Source of the DNA: an uncultured Actinomycetes bacterium
Lineage (GTDB): Bacteria > Actinomycetota > Acidimicrobiia > Acidimicrobiales > RAAP-2
DNA length: 64,000 nt
Direction of reading: 5' to 3'
Assembly: GCA_903924205.1 (NCBI GenBank)
Contig: CAIYAP010000002.1
Span: 372,001-436,000 of the forward strand
This document shows positions 33,004 to 40,236 of the stretch, piece by piece. The position numbers and the translations under genes are program-made. Position 1 is the stretch's first letter, and each line of letters opens with the position of its first letter. The notes below the pieces were generated by a model. It saw only the letters and a list, made by a program, of their open reading frames with translations. It had not been told where the DNA came from and made no database searches.

Positions 33004-34694
33004 CAGAGTTCAGTAGCGCCTGGGAACTGATCGAGGATAGAACTCTCGGTGACCGAGTCACCCTCCATGGTGATGGCGGTCTCCTCGAAAACTTCGTCCT
33101 CGTGTGCACCCTCAATGATGGTGATCGAGGAGGTGTCGATGATGGGTGCGTCGGTCACGGTGGGGGCGAGGTCGGCATTGACCACCACCTCGAGACTGAG
33201 GTGCGCACCGGTCTTGACGCGTAGCGAACCGATGATGGCCCCCGCCACGTCGAGCAGATTTTTCTTGGCGAGCTCGGAGCGCACCGCCACCACCAAGGTG
33301 TCACCGCGCAGCTCGGTAGCGGTGGCTCCCGCGAGAACGGCGCTCACGCTGCGCGCCACTGGTAAGCCGCTAGCCAATGCCGCCTGCACGCCGGCCAGCG
33401 TGACGGTGGTGGGGGCAGAAGCCACCACTTCGTCGGTGACGATGGGCTGAGGGCGAGGAGCCCCCGTGGCCGCGTCGCGAGCGGCGGGGGCGGCAGGAAC
33501 GACCGCGGGGGCCGGAGACTCAGCAGGTCGACGGGTCGCACCAATCTTGGGCAAGGGAGCGGTGGGTGCCGCCACCGGACCACTGGCGATTTTGCGCTCC
33601 AGTGACGTGAGACGCTCAGCGAGAGCCGCGACGTTGTCGTCCAATTCGGGGTGAGTGAGGCGAGCGAGATTCACTTCCAGCACAATCGTCGCGTCCACGG
33701 ACTGATTCATGTCGCGAGCGGATCGACCAATGGTCTCCATGATGCGCACGGTTTTCGGCAGACCGAGTCGCTGACCCCAGACGGCGAGACGTTCGCGTTC
33801 GCCGCCAAAGGCATCGGCAATGTCGGGCGACACCATGAGCAAGAACACTTGGCGCATCTCATTGACGAGACGCTCAGCCACTTCGCGCGCCTCTTCACCC
33901 GAGCGAATGAGGGCGGCGAGGCTGGCGATGGCGCCGGGTGCGTCGTTGGTTGCGAGTGCCTCGAGCAGGGGATCGAGATTGCCGAGACCGTCACCCACGA
34001 ATCCGGCGGCCACGTAGCGATCAAGGGCCGAGAGCGCATCACGCGCCGAGCCCTTGCCGTCGCGCAGCGCGGCGTCGATAATGTCCTCACCGACCTCCAG
34101 CGCGGCCTTCTCACGCACATCAACGAGGAGATCGCGCATGACGTCGGGAGCAAGTAAACGAAATTCCAGGTGCTGGGTGCGTGAACGCACGGTCGGCAAT
34201 ACCTTGTGGGGATCAGTCGTCGCGAGCACGAACACCACGTGCGGCGGGGTCTCCTCGAGCGTTTTCAGCAAGGCGTAGTTAGCCTTGTCCGACAGGGCGT
34301 GGACCTCGTCGATGATGTACACCTTGGTGCGGCCACCGGTGCCCATCCACACCCCTTCGAGCAAGTCGCGAATGTCGTCGACACCGCTGTTGCTCGCGGC
34401 GTCGAGTTCGACCACATCAAAGCTGGTGCCCTGGGTAATCGAGATGCAGCTCGCGCAGGCGTTACAGGGGTCACCCTCATGTAAGACCTCGCAGTTCAGC
34501 GCTTTGGCCAAAATGCGGGCGGTTGATGTTTTACCGGTGCCACGGGGCCCCGAGAAGAGGTAGGCATTAACGACGCGATCTTTAGCCACGGCATTACGAA
34601 GAGCCGAGACGACGTGTTCTTGACCTCGGATTTCGCTGAAGCGTCCGGGCCGGAATCGGCGGTAGAGAGTGACGGGTCCGTCGTAAGTAGCCAC
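33003..34694 (-). CDS. dnaX: DNA polymerase III subunit gamma/tau
   Basis: 563 aa clamp-loader ATPase. Walker A is SGPRGTGKTSTARILA, the zinc module is CEVLHEGDPCNACASC, and Walker B is VYIIDEVHAL. The clamp-loader Arg/sensor region reads VRSRTQHLEFRLL. Domains I-III end near residue 365, followed by a Pro/Ala-rich linker and a tau-like C-terminal part of about 150 residues. No obvious A-rich frameshift site was seen, so a single product is expected. GTG at 34694 has TAGTCT (34706-34701) 6 nt upstream. It lies directly downstream of ffs. Confidence 0.95.
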   Translation of the reverse strand: MATYDGPVTLYRRFRPGRFSEIRGQEHVVSALRNAVAKDRVVNAYLFSGPRGTGKTSTARILAKALNCEVLHEGDPCNACASCISITQGTSFDVVELDAASNSGVDDIRDLLEGVWMGTGGRTKVYIIDEVHALSDKANYALLKTLEETPPHVVFVLATTDPHKVLPTVRSRTQHLEFRLLAPDVMRDLLVDVREKAALEVGEDIIDAALRDGKGSARDALSALDRYVAAGFVGDGLGNLDPLLEALATNDAPGAIASLAALIRSGEEAREVAERLVNEMRQVFLLMVSPDIADAFGGERERLAVWGQRLGLPKTVRIMETIGRSARDMNQSVDATIVLEVNLARLTHPELDDNVAALAERLTSLERKIASGPVAAPTAPLPKIGATRRPAESPAPAVVPAAPAARDAATGAPRPQPIVTDEVVASAPTTVTLAGVQAALASGLPVARSVSAVLAGATATELRGDTLVVAVRSELAKKNLLDVAGAIIGSLRVKTGAHLSLEVVVNADLAPTVTDAPIIDTSSITIIEGAHEDEVFEETAITMEGDSVTESSILDQFPGATEL

Positions 34695-34723
34695 GGGGCG
34701 AGACTACCGGCGAAGTGTGTCGT

Positions 34724-34859
34724 GGTTCGAAGTCCACAGCGATGGCCAGGCGATCTACGGCACCCGGCGCAACCCGCTGAGAGCTGCTGGCTTCCGCCCC
34801 TGACTCGGTTCACAAGTGGCCGTCGCGTAGGACCCGACCACCGCTGTGGACCTCGAACC
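34724..34859 (-). ncRNA. ffs: Signal recognition particle RNA (4.5S type)
   Basis: About 136 nt in the gap between dnaX and tRNA-Ser. The ends form a long stem: GGTTCGAGGTCCACAGCG at the 5' end pairs with CGCTGTGGACTTCGAACC at the 3' end with one bulge. The apical domain IV core lies at 34804-34783 on the minus strand: GTCAGG on one side, a GGAA tetraloop and AGCAGC on the other, as required for Ffh binding. A TATTCT box ends 6 nt before the 5' end. Linkage of ffs to dnaX is common in Gram-positive bacteria. Confidence 0.88.
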
Positions 34860-34865
34860 GTCTTC

Positions 34866-34871
34866 AGAATA
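34866..34871 (-). promoter_or_regulatory. -10 box of ffs
   Basis: TATTCT on the minus strand, 6 nt before the first base of the SRP RNA stem (34859). The spacing matches that seen before many start codons and tRNA 5' ends in this window, and so gives a useful calibration of box-to-start distance. Confidence 0.6.
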
Positions 34872-34906
34872 GCCCTCTGTCGAAAGTGCCTCCGTCGGAG
34901 GTTCGG

Positions 34907-34912
34907 TAAGAT
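34907..34912 (+). promoter_or_regulatory. -10 box of tRNA-Ser(GGA)
   Basis: TAAGAT followed by 7 nt and then tRNA position 1 at 34920. Transcription should begin at or very near the mature 5' end. Confidence 0.55.
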
Positions 34913-34919
34913 GAGAGGT

Positions 34920-35004
34920 GGAAGTGTGCGAGAGCGGCCGAACCGGCACGCTTGGAAAGCGTGTGACCTTCACGGGTCCGTGGGTTCGAATCCCACCACT
35001 TCCG
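34920..35004 (+). tRNA. tRNA-Ser (GGA anticodon), CCA encoded
   Basis: 85-nt class II cloverleaf with a long variable arm. Acceptor GGAAGTG pairs with CACTTCC, the anticodon loop TTGGAAA gives GGA, and the discriminator is G. CCA is encoded at 35005-35007. It stands alone, divergent from ffs. Confidence 0.97.
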
Positions 35005-35046
35005 CCAGTCAGCGGCGCCGTCACGGTGCCGGCCTAGCCTTCGGGC

Positions 35047-35142
35047 ATGTTCAACCGTCTACAGCTAGCGGTCGGCCCCGTCATCGCGGTGGTGCTGTGG
35101 ATCGCGTTTCGCTGGTGGGCCAGTCACCATAGTCAACACTGA
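35047..35142 (+). CDS. Small single-pass membrane protein
   Basis: 31-aa reading frame with one hydrophobic helix (LAVGPVIAVVLWIAF) followed by RWWASHHSQH. Size alone would not justify a call. However, TAGCCT (35035-35040) sits exactly 6 nt before the ATG, the same arrangement as at proven neighbours such as tadA and uppP. Function unknown. It ends 35 nt before tadA. Confidence 0.5.
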   Translation: MFNRLQLAVGPVIAVVLWIAFRWWASHHSQH

Positions 35143-35177
35143 GGGAGAGCACCGGATGGTCTGCGTAGGCTGACCGC

Positions 35178-35639
35178 GTGTCAACGTCCGACCTCGACTT
35201 CATGCGCGTGGCCCTCGAGCAGGCGCAGCACTGCCTCGGCCACAATGACGTGCCCGTCGGTGCGGTGGTGGTGGTTGATGGTGTCATTATCGCCACGGGG
35301 GAAAATCGTCGCGAAGTGGACCGCGATCCCACCGCCCACGCGGAAATAGTTGCCTTGCGGCGAGCCGCGGAAATGGTCGGGCAATGGCGCCTCAGCGACG
35401 CCACCGTCTACGTGACCTTGGAGCCCTGCGTCATGTGTGCGGGTGCCCTGCTCAATGCTCGCGTGGCTCGTGTGGTGATGGGGGCGACCGACCTCAAGGC
35501 CGGTGCCGTGGGCTCTCGCTACAACCTCTTGACCGACCCGCGTCTGATGCACGAGCCCGAACTCAGCTACGACGTCCTTGCGGATGCCTGCGCAGAGCTG
35601 CTGACCGACTTCTTTGAGCAGCGACGGCCCAAAAATTGA
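35178..35639 (+). CDS. tadA: tRNA-specific adenosine deaminase
   Basis: 153 aa; converts A34 to inosine in tRNA-Arg(ACG). The zinc site is His54-Ala-Glu56 (AHAEIVALR) and Cys84/Cys87 (LEPCVMCAGALL). NDVPVGAVVV and the RYNLLTDPRL segment are typical. The GTG at 35178 is 6 nt after TAGGCT (35166-35171), indicating a leaderless mRNA. It lies between two tRNA-Ser genes, a frequent location for tadA in actinobacteria. Confidence 0.94.
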   Translation: MSTSDLDFMRVALEQAQHCLGHNDVPVGAVVVVDGVIIATGENRREVDRDPTAHAEIVALRRAAEMVGQWRLSDATVYVTLEPCVMCAGALLNARVARVVMGATDLKAGAVGSRYNLLTDPRLMHEPELSYDVLADACAELLTDFFEQRRPKN

Positions 35640-35655
35640 CTTATTCGAGAGCCAC

Positions 35656-35661
35656 TAGAGT
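35656..35661 (+). promoter_or_regulatory. -10 box of tRNA-Ser(CGA)
   Basis: TAGAGT, 7 nt before tRNA position 1 (35669). Same geometry as the other tRNA-Ser gene and tRNA-Tyr. Confidence 0.55.
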
Positions 35662-35668
35662 TGCTCTC

Positions 35669-35753
35669 GGACAGGTGCTAGAGCGGCCGAATAGGACGGT
35701 CTCGAAAACCGTTGTGGTGCAAGCCACCGTGGGTTCAAATCCCACCCTGTCCG
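35669..35753 (+). tRNA. tRNA-Ser (CGA anticodon), CCA encoded
   Basis: 85-nt class II cloverleaf. Acceptor GGACAGG pairs with CCTGTCC, the anticodon loop CTCGAAA gives CGA, and the discriminator is G. CCA is encoded at 35754-35756. It follows tadA by 29 nt. Confidence 0.97.
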
Positions 35754-35897
35754 CCACCAGGCAAATACAGAAATAGGCGGTTCGGAGATACAAAAGTCCG
35801 AATCTGATCAATTTCTGCGAGTTCGATGGGTTGGATCTCCAACTTCGTCGAGTGAGCGCGGTGCAGTGGTGCCGTGGTAGGAGTCGTTAGACGAAGA

Positions 35898-35935
35898 GAA
35901 CCCCCGCTGGGCCGTGAAAGGTCCAGCGGGGGTTC
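35898..35935. terminator. Hairpin between tRNA-Ser and GH130 gene
   Basis: Perfect 13-bp repeat 35898-35910 / 35923-35935, 12-nt loop. On the minus strand the stem is followed by TCTTC, so it probably terminates the GH130 operon. The 303-bp gap 35757-36059 also holds a 9-bp perfect hairpin at 35996-36020. I see no gene in it. Confidence 0.6.
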
Positions 35936-36059
35936 GTTGTGGTGTGGCGATGTGGTGTCACGTCCCCCGCGGTGGGCACCACCTCACCTACTCGGACTCG
36001 CCGGTCGCACCCCGGCGAGTGGTTGGTCACTGCGAGGCTGGCGGGCGGTGGACGACTCG

Positions 36060-37544
36060 TCAGCCACCCGCGGGGGCGGGCACCATCGCGGCAATGAGCG
36101 CGGCCACCTCGACCGTCGCGAAGCCGATCGCACAGTCATTGATGCCAAAAGGCAGATGCAGTCGACCCTCGTGGACGAGAGATCCGCACGAGTACACCAC
36201 GTTCGGGACGTAACCATCCTGGTCGCCATCGGCGGGGGCCAGCAGCGGCCCGGGCAGATATTTGAGGATGCGGCGCGGATCGTCGAGGTCCAGCAGAATT
36301 GCACCGATGCCGTAGGTGCGCATCGGTCCGACCCCGTGGGTCAGTACCAACCAGCCGTCAGCCAACTCCAGAGGGGAGCCGCAGTTGCCCAGTTGGAGTA
36401 ATTCCCACGACTGGGCCGGCTCGTGCGTTGGGGTCGCACTCTCCCAGTGGTGCAGGGTGTCAGAGCGTGACAGCGAGTTGGACTCGCGGTCGTGGCGTGA
36501 GAGGGCGAGAAAGAGGCCATCCACCCGACGCGGAAAAATGGCCAAACCCTTATTTCGAGCAGCCTCGCCCGTGAGTGGCGATGAGGTGAAGGTGACAAAG
36601 TCTCGAGTCTCGAGGAGCTGCTGAGACACCGTGGTGCCGTCGTAAGCGACGTACGTCGCGAGATAACGCACGTCGCCCGCGTCGTCAAAACGCACGAAAC
36701 GAGCGTCTTCCATACCGTGGGCCTCGAGGGGCGTCGCCGGCCACAGCACGCGTCGGGCCAGCGCGTCTGACGGGTCGAAGGAGGCCTCATAAAAACAACG
36801 AGCGATGGACAGCAACAGCATTCCGGTGTACTCGGCGTTCAGCCGCGTGTCACCCTGGGCAACCAGGCGCAGCGCGGCCATCTCCAGTTCAGCCTGTGAA
36901 AAGGTGGGACCGAGGTGGTCCAAGACAGAGGCCGCCGTTTCCCCGTCACACTCGACTTCGCGAAGTTTGGCGCGGAACTGGTCGCGTCCAAGGGTGGTCA
37001 GACTCGTCGTCGCCACCACCGGATGGCGACCGGGCTCGTCGAGGGTCAGTATTCCGGACGCATCGATGTGTCCGGGTCGAAAACAGATGGACGAAAGATG
37101 ACCTTCACCGATGGCGCGGTAACTCAAGATCACGCGCAGTGCCCCCGCGGGGAGGTCCGTTTGGTCGAAGTGGGGCACCAAGCTCGGATTGCACACGGCC
37201 GACCCCTCGAGGGCGTATTCGTGGGTGAAGGTGGCCCCGAGTAACCGTCGGCGCCCATCAAAAAGTACCGCGTCGGCCTCTACCCTTTCGTAGACGAGGT
37301 CGGCGTGACGGTCAAAGATCCCGGCGAGGTCGGCGTGACGACTGGCGAAACGCTCAAACAGTTCATCTACCGTGGCGTTGACCTCGTCATCGCTCAGTGC
37401 GAGAACCCGCTCGATGGTGCGCGTGGTGCGCGACTCGCTTCCACCCGCCAACTCCTGACCGGGAATAAACAAGCGCGAGATCACCCGAGCCGGATCGGCC
37501 GACACCCGCAATGCACTACGCGTCGCCAGCCCGACGTCTCTCAC
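36060..37544 (-). CDS. GH130-family glycoside phosphorylase/hydrolase
   Basis: 494 aa. The N-terminal 150 residues are helical; the rest is a five-bladed propeller typical of GH130. Key strings are CNPSLVPHFDQ, RVILSYRAIGEGHLSS, GMEDARFVRF, KGLAIFPRRVDG, GNCGSPLELADGWLVLTHG and MRTYGIGAILLDLDDP. GH130 enzymes act on beta-mannosides, many as phosphorylases. The Asp between donor and acceptor sites is likely the one in EDARF. It overlaps the upstream gene by 4 nt (37541-37544), so it is the last gene of a coupled three-gene operon with a glycosyltransferase. Confidence 0.85.
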   Translation of the reverse strand: MRDVGLATRSALRVSADPARVISRLFIPGQELAGGSESRTTRTIERVLALSDDEVNATVDELFERFASRHADLAGIFDRHADLVYERVEADAVLFDGRRRLLGATFTHEYALEGSAVCNPSLVPHFDQTDLPAGALRVILSYRAIGEGHLSSICFRPGHIDASGILTLDEPGRHPVVATTSLTTLGRDQFRAKLREVECDGETAASVLDHLGPTFSQAELEMAALRLVAQGDTRLNAEYTGMLLLSIARCFYEASFDPSDALARRVLWPATPLEAHGMEDARFVRFDDAGDVRYLATYVAYDGTTVSQQLLETRDFVTFTSSPLTGEAARNKGLAIFPRRVDGLFLALSRHDRESNSLSRSDTLHHWESATPTHEPAQSWELLQLGNCGSPLELADGWLVLTHGVGPMRTYGIGAILLDLDDPRRILKYLPGPLLAPADGDQDGYVPNVVYSCGSLVHEGRLHLPFGINDCAIGFATVEVAALIAAMVPAPAGG

Positions 37545-38557
37545 GACACCACCGATGTCACACGTCGCGCCTGTTGCAGCGTCGCGAGTAAGGCCAGTGT
37601 GGACTCGGCACCTTGATTGCGGTTCGGTCCGCGAGCGGTGAGGCCGTCGTAACCGCCACCGGTGGTCTCGTCGTACATCGGCTCACCCAACGCATTGAGG
37701 CCCATGAACCACCCGACACAGCGCAGTAGTGCGTCGCCCCACATCGAATCGTTCGTCACTCGCCAGGCCCGCACGCAGGCGTCGGCGAGGGCGGCGACCT
37801 CGATGGGTTGTTGATCAAACTGCGGGCGGTGTTCGCCGCGCCCGACGCCGCCCACGGGCGTGACGTTCAAGACTTCATCCACCGTCTCACTCGCGAGTAA
37901 CCACCGCAACTGGCGCAGTGCCGCGTCGATGAGTCGGTCGTCGCCGAAGGTCACGCCGGCGGCGAGTAGTGCCTCCGGCAACGCCGCGTTGGCGTAGGTC
38001 AGGCGGTTCTCGGGCCAACACCACTGCGCAGCGACGTCGGGGCGATCGAGCATCGCCGCGCTCGCGACGAGGAGAGCGCGAGCTGATTCATTTGTCGGCT
38101 CGACGGAGAGGATTTCAACAGCGCCGAGGGCGGCGAAGGCCATGGCGCGAGGCCACGGCGAGCGGACCGCCGACCCGGTCGTGAAGGCCACGCGTGCCTG
38201 ATCGCGGAGCAACGGTTCGCTCGTGTGCGATACCGCAGTTCCGAAGGCCCAGAGTGAACGCCCCCAACAATCGTTGGTCGTGGGTGTATCCAACCACGCC
38301 CCGGTGGCCGCACGACGATTGCGGCTTCGCCCGTCCGGGTCTTGGGCGAGAACCAGAAAGTCCATCGCTTGCCGGGCGAATGAGGCGACCGCCTCACTGG
38401 GCGTGGGCTCACGACTGGCGACAATGAGAACGCGGGCCACGTCATCGGTGCAGTGACCGTGCTCCACCCGAGGGGTGGCGTACTCGGCGTGCTCGAAAAC
38501 ACCGTACGGCGCGCGCAGCGACAGCAGGTGGCGAAAATCAGGTGATGGAATTCTCAC
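37541..38557 (-). CDS. (alpha/alpha)6-barrel protein of the GT4/GH130 operon
   Basis: 338 aa made mainly of paired helices, as in (alpha/alpha)6 barrels. Conserved-looking parts are YATPRVEHGHCTDDVARVLI, NDCWGRSLWAFGTA, SPWPRAMAFAALGAVEIL and the end YDGLTARGPNRNQGAESTLA. Similar proteins are found beside or fused to GT4 enzymes and are often annotated as glycosyltransferases only because of that link. The GTG at 38557 overlaps the GT4 stop by 4 nt (GTGA). Catalytic role unknown; a glycan-binding or glycosidase function is plausible. Confidence 0.65.
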   Translation of the reverse strand: MRIPSPDFRHLLSLRAPYGVFEHAEYATPRVEHGHCTDDVARVLIVASREPTPSEAVASFARQAMDFLVLAQDPDGRSRNRRAATGAWLDTPTTNDCWGRSLWAFGTAVSHTSEPLLRDQARVAFTTGSAVRSPWPRAMAFAALGAVEILSVEPTNESARALLVASAAMLDRPDVAAQWCWPENRLTYANAALPEALLAAGVTFGDDRLIDAALRQLRWLLASETVDEVLNVTPVGGVGRGEHRPQFDQQPIEVAALADACVRAWRVTNDSMWGDALLRCVGWFMGLNALGEPMYDETTGGGYDGLTARGPNRNQGAESTLALLATLQQARRVTSVVS

Positions 38558-39864
38558 GCGGCACCGGTCCGCAACAGCAGCTCCGACGCAAAGTCGCGGT
38601 ACTGGCACGCGACGTTGTTCCAGTCGAGGCTCGGCGCGAGCCGTTGGGCCTCGACGGCCATTGACTCAGCGGTGTCGGGTTCGGTGAGCACCCGGCGAAT
38701 GGCCTGCCCCAGGCCTCGGCCGTCACCGTGCTCCACCGTGACGCCCGCCCCACTGGACAACAACTCCGCCGCGTGGGAAAAGTTGGTGGCCACGACCGGA
38801 CGTCCCGCCGCTATCGCGTCCACCAGAACGCCCGAGGTGGCTTGGTCGTGCGAGTCGTACGGCAGCACGACCAGTGAGGCGCTGGCGATGAGTGCGTTAA
38901 GTGACACCAGATCGCGGTAGGTGTTGTCAAAAACGACCATCTCCTCTAGGCCGTAGGCGGCGACCCGACGTTCCAACGATCGGCGGTAGACATCCCCCTG
39001 GTGCGCCAGCACCTTCGGGTGGGTGCGACCCGCAATGACATACACGGGTGAGGGTGAGAGGTCTTTCAAGGTCGCCATCGCGTCAATCGCCCACTCAATC
39101 CCTTTACCGGGCCCAATCAAACCCCAGGTGAGAATGATGGGCCGTGCCTCCGGGAGATGGGGGACCGGGGAGAGCCCCACCGCGGCACCGTGGGCAATGA
39201 CGCGAACCGCCGCGTCGTTGAGCTCAAAGACGTCACGCAGCCGGCACTCGGCTGACCGGGTCATCACCACCACCCCATCAACCGTCCCCAGCACCCGATT
39301 CAGGACCCGACGTTGATTAGTGGTTGGTCGAGAGAGCACCGTGTGGAGGATGGCAATCACGGGCACACACAGCCCATCAAGTAGTTCGAGCACGCTGTCG
39401 CCGTCGGGGCCACCGTAGAGGCCGTACTCGTGTTGCAGCAGGACGACGTCACGTCGGTTCAGCGCGTCGATGGCCGGCGTGAGTGTGGATGTCTCGTTGG
39501 CGACCCACTGCGCTTCCACCGGCAGCGTCGAGACTGGTCGGACTTCGGTCGCGTCGAGAACACGCACGACGCCGACGTCGACGCCCTGGTTCTGAAGAGC
39601 CGATCCCAGAGCCATGGTGAAAGTCGCTAATCCACAGGGTGTCGGCGGAGCGCTCGACAGTATCGCGATACGGGGGAACGATGAGAGACGAGAACGAGTA
39701 CCCAGTGTGGTGCTCTCGAAAGTTATGGCGCGGGAGTCGTCGAGACGGATCGGGCGACTTTCATCGAGATCATCCATATCCCACCGAAGATCTCGGTTTT
39801 CGAGCTCGTCACTCAGTAGTGGCACCTGAAAGGTCGAGCCGAATACCCGCTCCCCACCGGTCAC
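38554..39864 (-). CDS. GT4-family glycosyltransferase
   Basis: 436 aa GT-B transferase. An unusual, charged N-terminal extension of about 65 residues precedes the first Rossmann domain (IAILSSAPPTPCGLATFTMALG). The donor domain has LTWGLIGPGKGIEWAIDA, and the E-x7-E-like region is SHDQATSGVLVDAIAAGRPVVAT. The likely product is a mannosylated or glucosylated surface glycan, judging from the GH130 partner. The GTG at 39864 overlaps the TGA of a 20-codon leader ORF (GTGA), which suggests coupled initiation. An internal ATG about 30 codons on is an alternative start. Confidence 0.85.
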   Translation of the reverse strand: MTGGERVFGSTFQVPLLSDELENRDLRWDMDDLDESRPIRLDDSRAITFESTTLGTRSRLSSFPRIAILSSAPPTPCGLATFTMALGSALQNQGVDVGVVRVLDATEVRPVSTLPVEAQWVANETSTLTPAIDALNRRDVVLLQHEYGLYGGPDGDSVLELLDGLCVPVIAILHTVLSRPTTNQRRVLNRVLGTVDGVVVMTRSAECRLRDVFELNDAAVRVIAHGAAVGLSPVPHLPEARPIILTWGLIGPGKGIEWAIDAMATLKDLSPSPVYVIAGRTHPKVLAHQGDVYRRSLERRVAAYGLEEMVVFDNTYRDLVSLNALIASASLVVLPYDSHDQATSGVLVDAIAAGRPVVATNFSHAAELLSSGAGVTVEHGDGRGLGQAIRRVLTEPDTAESMAVEAQRLAPSLDWNNVACQYRDFASELLLRTGAA

Positions 39865-39923
39865 GTCGACACCGATGATGAAGCGACCGGCGCCGCGAAC
39901 CTTCGATTAATGAGTGATTCCAT
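39861..39923 (-). CDS. 20-codon leader ORF ahead of GT4
   Basis: ATG at 39923 has a strong GGAGG about 11 nt upstream, and the frame (MESLINRRFAAPVASSSVST) ends in TGA exactly over the GT4 GTG. GT4 itself has no ribosome site. The simplest reading is a short leader peptide whose translation delivers ribosomes to GT4. No attenuator structure was seen. Confidence 0.45.
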   Translation of the reverse strand: MESLINRRFAAPVASSSVST

Positions 39924-40236
39924 TCTGGGGACTCCTCCGGAGAGCAGGGTGCACTCGTGCCACGACCGTAAGTGGTGCGGACGTGCCGCGTCATGGGACC
40001 TAGGACCATAAAACGCGACGCCGGTCGAGACGGGTTGCGAGAGTGTGCCGAAAAGCCAACTCGCCAGTGAGTGTGGGTCACGCGGTGGTGATCAGGGCAC
40101 ATCGAGGACGTCACCACCTCGTGATCGTGAATCACCGTGAGCCTCACTCGCCCTCACTCTTCGGCGATTCTTATGCCCCCATTATGGTCACGCACCTGCG
40201 GGATAACTACCGTGGGTCGCGAGGCAAGGAGTCACT
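39924..40236. other. Divergent intergenic region
   Basis: 313 bp between the GT4 operon (minus) and the ABC permease (plus). It must hold both promoters. I could not pick a confident -35/-10 pair. Reading frames across it lack gene-like composition. AAGGAG before the permease ATG is the only clear signal on the plus side. Confidence 0.5.

Noticed and set aside
33003-34694. Programmed frameshift in dnaX
   Set aside because: No A-rich slippery run followed by a stem was seen; the full-length frame is uninterrupted.
39809-40147. 112-codon minus-strand frame in the GT4 upstream region
   Set aside because: No start signal, poor composition, and overlaps the GT4 start in another frame.
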